Shown piece by piece: positions 54,500 through 63,926 of a stretch of DNA of 64,000 nucleotides. Under the pieces are notes generated by a model that saw only the letters and a list, made by a program, of their open reading frames with translations, was not told the origin of the DNA and ran no database searches. The translations under genes were made by a program, and so were the position numbers. The stretch spans positions 1 to 64,000 of the forward strand of contig NZ_JOHO01000053.1 of NCBI RefSeq assembly GCF_000719705.1, written 5' to 3'. Source of the DNA: Streptomyces sp. NRRL S-350. Lineage in GTDB: Bacteria; Actinomycetota; Actinomycetes; Streptomycetales; Streptomycetaceae. Numbering within the stretch: the stretch's first letter is position 1; the number at the start of each line of letters is the position of its first letter.

Positions 54500-54821
54500 G
54501 GCTGCTCCCCTCGTTCGGGGTGGCCGGTACGCGCGCAGGAGGGGGGTTTTCCGGCGGCTGGGCGACGTCGCGCTCGAGCCGGTCGAGGGCTCGTGCATCC
54601 GGGGCGGCTCCCGGCCGGTGTCAGCGACTCCGCCGCAGGTTCGTTGCTCCTGAAGGCGTTTCACCGCGAGCTTGCGGGCCGGTGCGCCCCGGGAAAGGGC
54701 ACGTGCTCAGTCCCGATTGCCGGGGACTGCGCTGCCGTGGACCGGTTGGTGCGGGGTCGGGCGGAGCCGTGGGAGCGGCCGGGCGGGCCGGCATGCTATT
54801 TTTGTGATCGATCGTTCAACT
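54500..54821. promoter_or_regulatory. Gap before the TetR operon with an AT-rich promoter
   Basis: No gene is seen. Directly before ATG 54822 the sequence becomes AT-rich (GCTATTTTTGTGATCGATCG) and holds a GATCGATC palindrome. This is a likely TetR operator overlapping the transcription start; no ribosome binding site is present, so the message may be leaderless. Confidence 0.5.
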
Positions 54822-55430
54822 ATGGGGGTGCCGGTGGGACGCAAGCAGCTGTGGGATCGGACGGAGGTACTGGCCTCCGCCATGCGGCTGTTCCGTCGCC
54901 GCGGCTACCTCGGGGCCTCACTGCGGGACATCGAGGAGGCGACCGGGCTGCATCCGGGCAGCCTGTACCGGGTCTTCCAGAACAAGGACGGCCTGTTCCG
55001 CGCGGCACTGGACGCCTACAACGACCAGGTGGTGCAGGGCCGCGTCCGGGCCCATCTCCTGGAACCGGCGGACCCGGTGGCAGGCATCCGGTCGTTCTTC
55101 ACCTCGGCGTTCGAGACCGGCCTCGATCCCGATCCGGGATGTCTGCTCACCAACACCGCCGTGGAGTCCTTCACCGTGCCGCAGGCCGCCGACGCGGTTC
55201 ACCGAGGGCTGGAGACGATCGAGTCCGGCTTCACCGAGGCCCTGACGCGCGCCCGCAACCTGGGCCGGCTGTCCGCGGACCTCGACGTCGAGGTTTCGGC
55301 AGCCCACCTGCTGACGCTCTATCAGGGCCTGCTGGTGCTGGTTCGGGCCGGCACCCCCATCACGAAACTGCACACGATCACCGACGGCGCGATGGCGTCG
55401 ATCGGCCCCGAGGAAGAGGGACAGCGATGA
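54822..55430 (+). CDS. TetR-family regulator
   Basis: About 202 residues. The N-terminal helix-turn-helix is LASAMRLFRRRGYLGASLRD, IEEATGLHPGSLYRVFQNKD; the C-terminal domain is of the AcrR/TetR_C type (CLLTNTAVESFTVPQAADAV). ATG 54822 lies in AT-rich DNA without a ribosome binding site; GTG 54834 is an alternative. Its stop overlaps the SnoaL-like gene (ATGA), so it probably autoregulates a three-gene operon. Confidence 0.85.
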   Translation: MGVPVGRKQLWDRTEVLASAMRLFRRRGYLGASLRDIEEATGLHPGSLYRVFQNKDGLFRAALDAYNDQVVQGRVRAHLLEPADPVAGIRSFFTSAFETGLDPDPGCLLTNTAVESFTVPQAADAVHRGLETIESGFTEALTRARNLGRLSADLDVEVSAAHLLTLYQGLLVLVRAGTPITKLHTITDGAMASIGPEEEGQR

Positions 55431-55774
55431 GTGACTCACAGCAGCTCTGGACGGACTATGCCGCGTGCTGGTCGGCCGACCCCGGCGAGCGGCTCGCCGC
55501 ACTCGGCGCGGTCGCGGTCGAAGACGTCGCCTACCGGGACCCGGGCACGGAGGTCGGCGGGCTGACCGAGCTGGCCGCCTACATGGCCGGCTTCGCCGGG
55601 GCCTTCCCCGGCCACCGGTTCCGCATCGACGAGGTACTCGAGCACCACGACCGGTCGCTCGCACGGTGGACCCAGCTCGGGGAGCAGGGCGAGCCCGCCA
55701 TGGCGGGCGTGAGCACCGCGCTCCACCGCGACGGCCGGCTCGCCGACATCACCGGGTTCTTCCTGCCCGCGTGA
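55427..55774 (+). CDS. SnoaL-like polyketide cyclase-fold protein
   Basis: About 115 residues with an NTF2-like fold: LWTDYAACWSADPGERLAAL, VEDVAYRDPGTEVGGLTELA, AYMAGFAGAFPGHRFRIDEV, and the C-terminal RDGRLADITGFFLPA. Substrate unknown. It is coupled by 4-base overlaps to TetR upstream and the TfoX-like gene downstream. Confidence 0.82.
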   Translation: MSDSQQLWTDYAACWSADPGERLAALGAVAVEDVAYRDPGTEVGGLTELAAYMAGFAGAFPGHRFRIDEVLEHHDRSLARWTQLGEQGEPAMAGVSTALHRDGRLADITGFFLPA

Positions 55775-56082
55775 GCGGATCCCGCAGCCTCGCCGAGTAC
55801 CTGGCCGATCAGCTGGCGCCCCTCGGCGAGGTCACCGTCCACCGCTACTTCGGCGGCTGGGCACTGCGCAGCCACGCCGTCCAGTTCGCGATCGTGATGG
55901 ACACCCTCTACCTCCGCGTCGACGGCTCGGCCCGACCCGACTACGAGAAGGCCGGGTCCACACCGTTCACCTACCACGCCGCAGGCCGCGAGATAGTGGT
56001 ACGCACCTACTACAGCGTCCCGACGGAAGTGATCGACGACAGCGCCGAACTGTGCGCCCTGGCCCGCACGGCACTGGCCTGA
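55771..56082 (+). CDS. TfoX N-terminal domain protein
   Basis: About 103 residues: LAEYLADQLAPLGEVTVHRY, FGGWALRSHAVQFAIVMDTL, YLRVDGSARPDYEKAGSTPF. This is the stand-alone TfoX_N domain, of unknown role outside competence regulation. GTG 55771 overlaps the upstream stop (GTGA). Last gene of the TetR operon. Confidence 0.82.
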   Translation: MSGSRSLAEYLADQLAPLGEVTVHRYFGGWALRSHAVQFAIVMDTLYLRVDGSARPDYEKAGSTPFTYHAAGREIVVRTYYSVPTEVIDDSAELCALARTALA

Positions 56083-56391
56083 CCAGCCAATCCCCAACCG
56101 CCGGGCGACGGCACGGCGCCGGTCGAATGCTCCGCCGTCCGGTCGCGCCGAGCCGCTCGACCGCCTGGGCAGGGACCCCGTAAGGAACCAGAAGACCAGC
56201 CGACGAGCAAGGAGGCGAGCAGACCGGTCCCGCCCCCGGTCAACGCTCACCTCGCCAACTGAAGCGCTCGGTCACAGGTCGGCCTCTCCCCATCCATGAC
56301 CTGGCCCCGGGGAGAGGCCGCCCGCCCGACCATCCCACAGCCTCGACTACCCCGCTCCGCCGTCTCAGCATCCGAAGGAGGCCCACCCGCC

Positions 56392-58785
56392 GTGGAGACC
56401 ACCACCGCCACCGCCGAGCGGCACGTGCCGGCCGCGTTCCGTGCCGCAACCGGGCAGCCGGTCCCGGCGCAGCCGTCCGCCACCGTGGCGAACCCGTTGC
56501 CGCTGCACTGGTTCCAGAAGGACGCGGTGGCGGCTGCGGTGCGCGAGGTGAAGGCCGGCGGCCGGGCGACGGTGGTCGCGGCGACCGGCTCCGGCAAGAC
56601 CCTGATCGCGGCCGGCTGCGCCCGGCGTCTGGCGGTGCGGGGGCGGGTGCTGGTGCTGGTGCCGACGATCGAGCTGCTGGAGCAGACGGCGGAGGCGTGG
56701 TCGTTGCGGGGCGGGCGCCGGGGTCTGGCGGTGGCGGCGTGTTCGCGGGAGGAGGCGCTGGAGAGCGCGGAGGCAGGCGGGCGGATCCGTGCCGAGGTGT
56801 CCACGCAGGCCGCCCGCCTCGCCGACCTGGTCGCCGCGGCCAGGACCGGCGAGGCGGTCACCGTGTACGCCACCTACGCCTCGCTGGAGCGGATCGTGCA
56901 GGCCCACCAGCAGTTCGGGCTCCCGGCGTGGGACCTGGTGGTGGTCGACGAGGCGCACCGCACCGCCGGTTCGGAGGGCAAGGCGTGGGCCGCGGTCCAC
57001 GACGACGGCCAGGTCCCCGCCGCGCGCCGGCTGTACTTCACCGCGACCCCGCGGATCGCGGACGACCGGCGCGCGAAGGACGGCCTGGCCGACCTCGCCG
57101 ACGCCGACGGCGACACCGACGACGCCGAGCAGCTGCCCGCGCTCTGCTCCATGGACGACGAGACGATCTACGGCCCCACCGTCTCCACCTGGACCCTCGG
57201 CCAAGGCATCGAGCACGGCTACCTCGCCGACTACCGCGTCCTGGTGCCGGTCGTCACCGACGAGGACCTGCGCGACCTGCTCAACCTGCCCGCCGTCGCC
57301 GACCTGCGCTCCCAGCGCTCCAACGAGGACCTGCTGCGCCTCGCGCTGCAGATCGCGGTGCTGCGCGCGGTCGCCGACCTCGGCCTGCGCCGGGTGATCA
57401 CGTTCCACTCGCGGGTGGCCGGGGCGCGGGAGTTCGCCGGCAGCCTGCTGGAGGCCTCGGAGCTGTTGCAGGACGCGGACCGTCCGGAGCGGATCTGGGC
57501 GAAGGCGGTCGCCGGCACCGATCGGCTGCGGGAGCGCCGGGCCGCGTTCGCGGAGTTCAAGGCCCACACCGGCGAGGACGGCGAGGAGTGCGGCATCCTC
57601 TGCAACTCCCGCCTGCTGACGGAAGGCATCGACGTCGCCGCCGTCGACGCGGTCTGCTTCGCCGACCCCAAATCCAGCGTGATCGACATCGTCCAGGCCG
57701 TCGGGCGGGCGCTGCGCCAGTCCTACCGGCAGGGCAAGGTGTCCTGGGTCATCATCCCGGTCTACCTGCCGACGCCCGCGGTCGGCGACGACGGCACGGC
57801 GGCCGCCGACCCGGCCGAGGTCCGCGACGCCGGGGAGGCGGTGAAGGCCGAGGCCGACACCGAGCTCGAGGCCTCCAGCTTCCGCACCATCTGGCGGGTC
57901 CTGCGCGCCCTGGCCGCGCACGACGCCCGGGTCGTCGGACGGATCACCGAACTGCGCGGCACCCGATCCCAGGGCGCCGCACACACCACCACGGAGGCCT
58001 CGGCCGCCGAAGCCGCCGACACCGGGGCCGGGGAGCGCGAGCAGCCGTCGGCGGCGGCGGCGGAGTCGCCGGTGGACTGGCTGCGCATCGACGCCCGCCG
58101 CCACGCCGCCCAAATCCTGCAGACCGTGAAGCTGCGCGCGTTCAACCCGCGGGCGACGGAGTGGCAGCGCATGCACGCCGTCGCCGCCAGGTTCCACATC
58201 GAGCACGGCCACCTCGACCCCACCGACAGGACGACCCACGCGGAGCTGGTCTCCTGGCTCGCCCGCCAGCGCCACCTCAACGGCCAGGGCCTGCTCGACC
58301 CGGCCCGGGTCTCGGAGCTGGACGCCCTCGGCATGATCTGGTCGAAGAACGCCAACGCCTGGGAACGCGGCTACGCCTACGCGAAGGCCTTCCACCGCCG
58401 GCACGGCCACCTCGCGATCCCCGCGACCGCGAAGCTGGACGACTACGCGGTCGGCGCGTGGATGCGCCGCCAGCGCCGCGCCGACAACCTCACCCCCGAC
58501 CAGACGGCCAAGCTGGACGCCCTGGACGAGCTCTGGCGCCTGGAGCCGGACTGGAACCGCTCCTACCGCCGCCTGCTCGCCTACCTCGCCGCCGGTGGCA
58601 CCCTCACCGGCCCCGTCAACCGCACCGGCCTCGGCGACGACCCGACGTTCCGCCCCGGCACGTGGCTGCGCAAGCAGGCGGGCGCCCGCACCGAGGGGAA
58701 GCTGACCGAGCAGCAGACCGCGCTCCTGGACGCGCTGCTCGCCGCCGAGAACGGCCGCGGGGCCGCCGGCGCCCACCCGACTTAG
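56392..58785 (+). CDS. SF2 DEAD/DEAH helicase with helicase-associated repeats
   Basis: About 797 residues. Walker A VVAATGSGKTLIAAGCAR, DEAH box VVDEAHRTAGSEGKAW, FTATPRI, and C-terminal motifs (ITFHSRVAGAREFAGSL, SRLLTEGIDVAAVDAVCF, IVQAVGRALRQS). The C-terminal third has three helicase-associated repeats (EWQRMHAVAARFHIEHGHLD, ERGYAYAKAFHRRHGHLAIP, WNRSYRRLLAYLAAGG). Such helicases are common near the ends of Streptomyces linear replicons. GTG 56392 follows AAGGAGG. Confidence 0.88.
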   Translation: METTTATAERHVPAAFRAATGQPVPAQPSATVANPLPLHWFQKDAVAAAVREVKAGGRATVVAATGSGKTLIAAGCARRLAVRGRVLVLVPTIELLEQTAEAWSLRGGRRGLAVAACSREEALESAEAGGRIRAEVSTQAARLADLVAAARTGEAVTVYATYASLERIVQAHQQFGLPAWDLVVVDEAHRTAGSEGKAWAAVHDDGQVPAARRLYFTATPRIADDRRAKDGLADLADADGDTDDAEQLPALCSMDDETIYGPTVSTWTLGQGIEHGYLADYRVLVPVVTDEDLRDLLNLPAVADLRSQRSNEDLLRLALQIAVLRAVADLGLRRVITFHSRVAGAREFAGSLLEASELLQDADRPERIWAKAVAGTDRLRERRAAFAEFKAHTGEDGEECGILCNSRLLTEGIDVAAVDAVCFADPKSSVIDIVQAVGRALRQSYRQGKVSWVIIPVYLPTPAVGDDGTAAADPAEVRDAGEAVKAEADTELEASSFRTIWRVLRALAAHDARVVGRITELRGTRSQGAAHTTTEASAAEAADTGAGEREQPSAAAAESPVDWLRIDARRHAAQILQTVKLRAFNPRATEWQRMHAVAARFHIEHGHLDPTDRTTHAELVSWLARQRHLNGQGLLDPARVSELDALGMIWSKNANAWERGYAYAKAFHRRHGHLAIPATAKLDDYAVGAWMRRQRRADNLTPDQTAKLDALDELWRLEPDWNRSYRRLLAYLAAGGTLTGPVNRTGLGDDPTFRPGTWLRKQAGARTEGKLTEQQTALLDALLAAENGRGAAGAHPT

Positions 58786-59419
58786 ACACCACCGCACGCA
58801 CCATCGCGGACACCACCGCACGCACCACCGCAGGTACGCGCGCAGGAACCACCGCACCCTGCGGGGCCGTGCTGTTGGTGAGCGCCTACGCCTTGGCGCG
58901 GGACGCCGAGGACCCGTCGGCCGCAGTGGAAGAGGTCTTCGCTCTCATCGAGCACGGCTTCGGACCCGCAGTGGGCCGGCAACCAGAGGAGCCGCTGAAG
59001 TAGCCGCCGTCGGGGTGGAGGGCGGTGAACACCCGGCCGCCGCAGCCCCCGGCCGCCGCAGCCCCCGGCTGCCCGCACGCCTGGCCGCCCGCAGCACCTG
59101 GCCGCCGTAGCGCCGTGCGGCCGCTCCTGTCGGCGGATCGGGCGGATCGGGCGGATGGAAGGCCGGCTCCCGCTCCAGCACGGTCCGGGACACCGCCCGG
59201 ATCGGCCCTGCCGGCTCGGGAACGCGCCTGGCTGGTCCGGCGGCGTGGTTCCGGTCGACCGCGCCGGGGGCTCCACATCCTGCTGCCGTGCCGCCCGTAG
59301 GGAAGTGCCGCGGGGGACCGTCGCAGAGACCCCGACTCTGCCCTGAAGTACCTTCCGCCGCGCCGTGGCCGTCGGGTTGAGTGGGACGTTGCCGACGATC
59401 CCAGGAGGGGCGGAGCCCG
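58786..59419. other. Repeat-rich gap, possible short gene at 58869-59003
   Basis: Mostly gene-free, with ACCACCGCACGCACC-type repeats after 58790 and CCGCAGCCCCCGGCCG-type repeats after 59035. A 44-codon frame (58869-59003, VLLVSAYALARDAEDPSAAV, then EEVFALIEHGFGPAVG) has natural composition and could be a real small gene or the 3' end of a lost one; its start site is weak. Confidence 0.4.
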
Positions 59420-61087
59420 ATGCGCAAGCGGGAGAACGAGGAAGCCACCAGGGCCAGGGCAAGCCGGGAGGCGAGGCACGAGGCCGCCCAGGCCGGGCAC
59501 CAAGGGTCACGACTGCTCGCCCTCCAGGCCACCGTGGGCAACGCGGCGGTCGTCCAGATGCTCCGCCGGGCCGGCCACGGCCCGGACGAAAAGGAACACC
59601 GGCACGGGGACGGCTGCGGCCACGAAGGCTTCCAGGACCCGGCCGTCCAGCGCGCCGCGGCCCCGGCCCTCCAGCGCTCCTCCGTCCACGACGTCCTGCG
59701 CGGCCCCGGCCGGCCTCTGGACCAGGCCACCCGTACGGACATGGAGTCCCGCCTCGGCGCCGACTTCTCCGACGTACGCATCCACACCGACGGCGCCGCG
59801 AGGGCCTCCGCCGCCGAGGTCGGCGCGCGTGCCTACACCTCCGGCAACGACATCGTCATCGGCGAGGGCGGGGGCGACGCGCACACCCTCGCCCACGAAC
59901 TCACCCATGTCATCCAGCAGCGCCAGGGACCGGTCAGCGGTACCGACAACGGCAACGGGCTGAAGGTCTCCGACCCGTCCGACCGCTTCGAGCGCGAGGC
60001 CGAGGCCAACGCCCGCGCGGTGATGAGCCGTCCGGCCCCCCGGACCTCCTCCGACGTGCAGCGTTCGGCCGACCCCGGGACCGGGGCGGCCGGTGCGGCG
60101 GAGGTGTCCGTGCAGCGCACCCTCCCGGCGGGCCTCCCGAAGGGGACCCAGGTCGTCAAGCACACGGACGAGGGGGACGTCGAGGGGCAGACGATCCTCA
60201 GTTTCGGCTTCGGGTCCTATCTGATCTCCGCGGGCTCGGACGGCAAGAAGCCCCGGGCGTCCCTCAAGGACAAGTCGTGGGGGACGGTCGAGGAACGGGA
60301 AACGTCCCGCGCGGAGTACGAAGCGGCTCGCGCCCTGGAGTTGGACCCGGCGGTCCTCGCGGCCAAGCAGAAGCAGAGTGATCTCAACCTCGGCGAGAAC
60401 TACCTCAGCTCCGACTACCGCCGGATCAACCCGCTCCTCGCGGCCCTCGGGCAGGTCGGCTTCACCCCCGGCGAGATCGCCGCCCCCGGTTTCTCCTACA
60501 AGTCGAAGGAGAACCAGGTGCTCGACGCGTGGCGCAGTGTAGCCATGGCGCGGGGCTACGCGGACGAGCAGACCACGGAGGCGTGGGACAAGAAGTACCT
60601 CGCGGACACCTTCGACATCTTCGCCCGGATCAACGGCGTGTGGGACGACTTCACGACGCCCCGCGCGAACGAGGAAGGCAACGTGGTGCGGGGCGACAGC
60701 AAGCACCTGTACGAGTCGTTCGGCGGCATCCTCAAGCAGCAGGAGAGCCACCCGGACGGTGGCTACGTCTCCGTCGACCAGACGATCGAGTGGCCGGCGA
60801 TCCTGTCGACCACGTACGGCGATCCGTTGACCCACACGTATGTGGCCGGCAAGGAGATCGTCTGGGAGTTCCGCCTCCCGGAGGACCACCGGGGAAGGAC
60901 ACTCGGCAGGAACAACCAGTCCGAGGAGGAGATGACCTTCCCCATCGGCACCAAGATCCACATCCGCCAGATCCTCGTGCGGAGCGGCGACTTCCGGCAG
61001 GAGCGGTCGGCGAAGTACGGCGAGAGCGCGGCCGTGATCGTCTTCGCCGACATCCCGGCGGGCCAGGGACCGGCTCGAGAGGCCTGA
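59420..61087 (+). CDS. DUF4157 protein fused to an ADP-ribosyltransferase-like toxin domain
   Basis: About 555 residues. DUF4157 occupies about residues 88-220: MESRLGADFSDVRIHTDGAA, ASAAEVGARAYTSGNDIVIG, the zinc motif HELTH (159-163) in TLAHELTHVIQQRQG, and FEREAEANARAVMS. DUF4157 marks effectors associated with contractile injection systems. The C-terminal half shows an R-S-E ADP-ribosyltransferase pattern by eye: YLSSDYRRINPLLAALG, Arg in NVVRGDSKHLYE, STT in AILSTTYGDP, and EEE (about 502-504) in QSEEEMTFPIGTKIHI. ATG 59420 follows AGGAGGGG. No injection-system genes are in the window. Confidence 0.75.
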   Translation: MRKRENEEATRARASREARHEAAQAGHQGSRLLALQATVGNAAVVQMLRRAGHGPDEKEHRHGDGCGHEGFQDPAVQRAAAPALQRSSVHDVLRGPGRPLDQATRTDMESRLGADFSDVRIHTDGAARASAAEVGARAYTSGNDIVIGEGGGDAHTLAHELTHVIQQRQGPVSGTDNGNGLKVSDPSDRFEREAEANARAVMSRPAPRTSSDVQRSADPGTGAAGAAEVSVQRTLPAGLPKGTQVVKHTDEGDVEGQTILSFGFGSYLISAGSDGKKPRASLKDKSWGTVEERETSRAEYEAARALELDPAVLAAKQKQSDLNLGENYLSSDYRRINPLLAALGQVGFTPGEIAAPGFSYKSKENQVLDAWRSVAMARGYADEQTTEAWDKKYLADTFDIFARINGVWDDFTTPRANEEGNVVRGDSKHLYESFGGILKQQESHPDGGYVSVDQTIEWPAILSTTYGDPLTHTYVAGKEIVWEFRLPEDHRGRTLGRNNQSEEEMTFPIGTKIHIRQILVRSGDFRQERSAKYGESAAVIVFADIPAGQGPAREA

Positions 61088-61130
61088 AAGGTCCTGACGG
61101 GAGCCGCTGAGGGCGTGACTGTCGGGCTCG

Positions 61131-61172
61131 GTGCTCGGTGCTCGGTGCTCGGTGCTCGGTGCTCGGTGCTCG
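61131..61172. repeat. Six tandem copies of GTGCTCG
   Basis: Exact 7-bp repeats between the DUF4157 gene and the Lrp gene, followed by GGGCGGCC-type repeats near 61185-61215. Non-coding. Confidence 0.9.
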
Positions 61173-61296
61173 TTGGTCGGCGGGCGGCCGGGCGGCCGGG
61201 CGGCCGGGCGGGCTGGCTGGCGGGCGGGGCAGAGGGTGTCTCGCCTCGCCCTTCACCGACGAGCAGAAGGCCGACACCGGCCACCGAAACCGGCCG

Positions 61297-62328
61297 CTAG
61301 CCCCGGTTCGCGGCCTGCTTGACGGTCTTGATCGACGGCGCCGTCTCGACGTGGGTGACGGCCGGGAGCGCGGCGACCCGGGTGGTCAGGTAGCGGTAGA
61401 GGGCGCGCTGGTCCGCGCACACCACGGTGGCGTACAGATTGGTCGGACCGGTCGTCGCGCAGGCGAAAGCGACCTCCGGGTGCCCGGCCAGCGCCCGGCC
61501 GGCCTCCTCCAGGTACGGGGGAGCGACCGAGATCCACAGCAGGGTCCTGGTGCCGACGCCGAGCAGGCGCGGGTCGCAGTCGATGTCCAGGTAGAGCACC
61601 CCGCGTTCGCGCAGTTCGGTCATCCGGCGCCGGACGGTGGTCGGCGACCAGCCGGTGACGGCGGCCAGTTCCTCGAACCCCGCGCGGCCGTCCGTGCCGA
61701 GGGCGGCGAGCAGCCTGCGGTCACCGTCGTCCAGCCGCACCGGGCCGGGCGGCAGTCGGTCTGGTGGCAGTCGGTCTGGTGGCAGTCGGTCTGGTGGCAG
61801 TCGGTCCGGCGGCAGTCGGTGCGCCGGCGCGGCCGGGTGCAGGGCCGCGACAGCGGCCGGGGCCAGCGGGCCGATCTTGGCGATCAGGCTGTCCGGGCCG
61901 CCGTAGAAGGTGTGCAGCACCGAGTGCGCGCTCACCCCCTCGACCCTCGGGGTGCGCGGGAGCCGGGCCAGCAGCAGGGCCTCGCTGTCCGCCTCGGTCT
62001 CGGCGCGGACGGTGCAGGTGATCTCGGTGCCGCCGGAGGTCAGGCTCACCCAGGAGGTGTCGGGGCGGCGGGCCAGCGCCTCGGCCACCGCGACCGCCGC
62101 CGAGGGCGCGCAGCGCACCCGCAGCAGCCACAACTCCGCACCCAGCGCGACCGGGTCGACCCCGCCGAGCACCCGCACCGCGCCGGATGCGCGCAGCCGG
62201 GCGTACCTGCGCGCGACGGTGCGGTCCGACGCCCCGAGGACGGCGGCGACGGTGCTGAACGGGGCCCGGCCGTCGATCTGCAGGGCGTGGACGAGTCGGC
62301 GGTCCAACTCGTCGTAGTCGGATTCCAC
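61297..62328 (-). CDS. Lrp/AsnC-family regulator with two HTH-effector units
   Basis: About 343 residues, twice the usual length. Each half has a winged helix (LDRRLVHALQIDGRAPFSTV, AAVLGASDRTVARRYARLRA; and DRRLLAALGTDGRAGFEELA, VTGWSPTTVRRRMTELRERG) plus an effector-binding fold. The halves are joined by five tandem RLPPD units encoded by 15-bp repeats near 61750-61812, whose copy number may vary. Divergent from the FAD monooxygenase, its likely target. Confidence 0.85.
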   Translation of the reverse strand: MESDYDELDRRLVHALQIDGRAPFSTVAAVLGASDRTVARRYARLRASGAVRVLGGVDPVALGAELWLLRVRCAPSAAVAVAEALARRPDTSWVSLTSGGTEITCTVRAETEADSEALLLARLPRTPRVEGVSAHSVLHTFYGGPDSLIAKIGPLAPAAVAALHPAAPAHRLPPDRLPPDRLPPDRLPPDRLPPGPVRLDDGDRRLLAALGTDGRAGFEELAAVTGWSPTTVRRRMTELRERGVLYLDIDCDPRLLGVGTRTLLWISVAPPYLEEAGRALAGHPEVAFACATTGPTNLYATVVCADQRALYRYLTTRVAALPAVTHVETAPSIKTVKQAANRG

Positions 62329-62404
62329 CGTGCCGAGGGTACCCGGTGTCGGATTCCGCCGTCACCGCGCCGGTCACTGGCCCAACGGCCCCCGCCGGAG
62401 CGAG

Positions 62405-62420
62405 CGTTGACCCGTCAACG
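62405..62420. promoter_or_regulatory. Inverted repeat in the Lrp / monooxygenase divergent promoter
   Basis: CGTTGAC-CC-GTCAACG is a perfect 7-bp inverted repeat with a 2-bp centre. It lies 34 bp before the monooxygenase start and is a good operator candidate for the divergent Lrp regulator. Confidence 0.65.
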
Positions 62421-62453
62421 GGAACCACCCGGCGGAGCTTGAGGAGACGCACC

Positions 62454-63926
62454 ATGGACACCGACGTACTCGTCGTCGGAGCCGGACCGACCGGCCTGAT
62501 GGCGGCCAACGAACTGCTGCTGGCGGGCGTGTCGACCGTGCTCGTGGACCGGCTGCCCGCGCGCAGCGCCCTGTCCAGGGCGGGCGGCGTGCAGACCCGG
62601 ACACTGGAGGCGCTCGACCAGCGCGGGCTGCTGGAACCGCTGCTCGCCGGCGGCGACCACCCGGTCGGCGGGAGCCACTTCGCCGGCATCCCGCTGCCGG
62701 ACGCCCCGGCCCCCGACCCGGGACCTGGCGCCCACCTCCCCCGGCAGCCCTGGCGCTCCGTGCCCCAGGTCGTGCTGGAGGCCTTCTTCGAGGTACACCT
62801 GGCCGGGCAGGGCCTCAAGGTCAGGCGCGACCACGAACTGATCGCCCTCGCCCAGGACGACCAGTCCGTCACCGCGACCTTCGCCGACGGCCGGTCGCTG
62901 CGCGCCCGCCACCTGGTCGCCGCCGACGGCGGCCACAGCACCGTGCGGTCGCTGCTCAAGGCCGAATTCCCGGGCCGGGCGGGCACCTTGACCACGATCG
63001 CCGCCGACGTGCGGCTCAGCGGCGCCGACGGCCTGCCCACCCACCACCACAGCCCGGACGGCCACTGGGCGGGGATCTTCCCGCTCGGCACCGACAGCGA
63101 GGGCCGGCCGCTGCGCCGGCTCGCCATGGGCGGGCCGGGCCGCTCGCTGCCCAGGGACGTGCCGATCACCGAGGAGGAGATCCGCGACGGGCTGCGCGCC
63201 GTGTTCGGCGACCGGGTGCAGCTGCTGGACCTGTGCCACGCCCGCCGGATCACCGACGCGGCCCGGCAGGTCACCCGGTACCGCCACGGGCGGGTGTTCC
63301 TGGCCGGCGACGCCGCCCACGTGCACCTCCCGCTCGGCGCCCAGGGCATGAACGGCGGCATGCAGGACGCCTTCAACCTCGGCTGGAAACTCGGCGCCGC
63401 CGTCCGGGGCTGGGCGCCGGAGGGCCTGCTCGACAGCTACCACACCGAACGCCACCTGGCCGGGACCACCGTGCTGCGCAACGTCCAGGCGCAGGGACTG
63501 CTGATGGACTGGGCCGGCACCCGCGACCCGGACGTGCTCGCCACCCGGGACCTCTTCGCCGAACTGATCACCCTGCCGGAGGTCCGGCGCCGGCTGAGCG
63601 GTCTGATGTCCGGCACCGCCACCCGCTACCCGATGCCGGACACCGCCCCGCACCCGCTCCTCGGCCGCCCGGTGCCGGACATCGACCTCGGCCCGGTCCG
63701 GGTGCACCAGCTCCTGCGCTCCGGCCGGGGCGTCCTGCTCGACCCGCAGGATGCCCTCGCCGGGGCCGTCGCCCCCTGGGCCGACCGGGTGGACCGGGCC
63801 GCCGGGAAAGCGCCCGTCGAACCGATGCTGATCCGCCCGGACGGCCACGTCTGCTGGGTGGGCGACCCGGAGACCCTCCGGTCGTCACTCACCCGCTGGT
63901 TCGGCGCACCGAACCGGACCGCCTGA
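62454..63926 (+). CDS. FAD-dependent aromatic monooxygenase (PheA/TfdB family)
   Basis: About 490 residues. FAD-binding motif VLVVGAGPTGLMAANELLLA, the DG motif LVAADGGHSTVRSLLKAE, the GD motif GRVFLAGDAAHVHLPLGAQG and MNGGMQDAFNLGWKL, then a thioredoxin-like C-terminal domain (VRVHQLLRSGRGVLLDPQD). This is the class A flavin hydroxylase family that includes rifampicin monooxygenase and polyketide hydroxylases; the substrate is not evident. ATG 62454 follows GAGGAG. The rest of the window (63927-64000) shows no gene. Confidence 0.9.
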   Translation: MDTDVLVVGAGPTGLMAANELLLAGVSTVLVDRLPARSALSRAGGVQTRTLEALDQRGLLEPLLAGGDHPVGGSHFAGIPLPDAPAPDPGPGAHLPRQPWRSVPQVVLEAFFEVHLAGQGLKVRRDHELIALAQDDQSVTATFADGRSLRARHLVAADGGHSTVRSLLKAEFPGRAGTLTTIAADVRLSGADGLPTHHHSPDGHWAGIFPLGTDSEGRPLRRLAMGGPGRSLPRDVPITEEEIRDGLRAVFGDRVQLLDLCHARRITDAARQVTRYRHGRVFLAGDAAHVHLPLGAQGMNGGMQDAFNLGWKLGAAVRGWAPEGLLDSYHTERHLAGTTVLRNVQAQGLLMDWAGTRDPDVLATRDLFAELITLPEVRRRLSGLMSGTATRYPMPDTAPHPLLGRPVPDIDLGPVRVHQLLRSGRGVLLDPQDALAGAVAPWADRVDRAAGKAPVEPMLIRPDGHVCWVGDPETLRSSLTRWFGAPNRTA

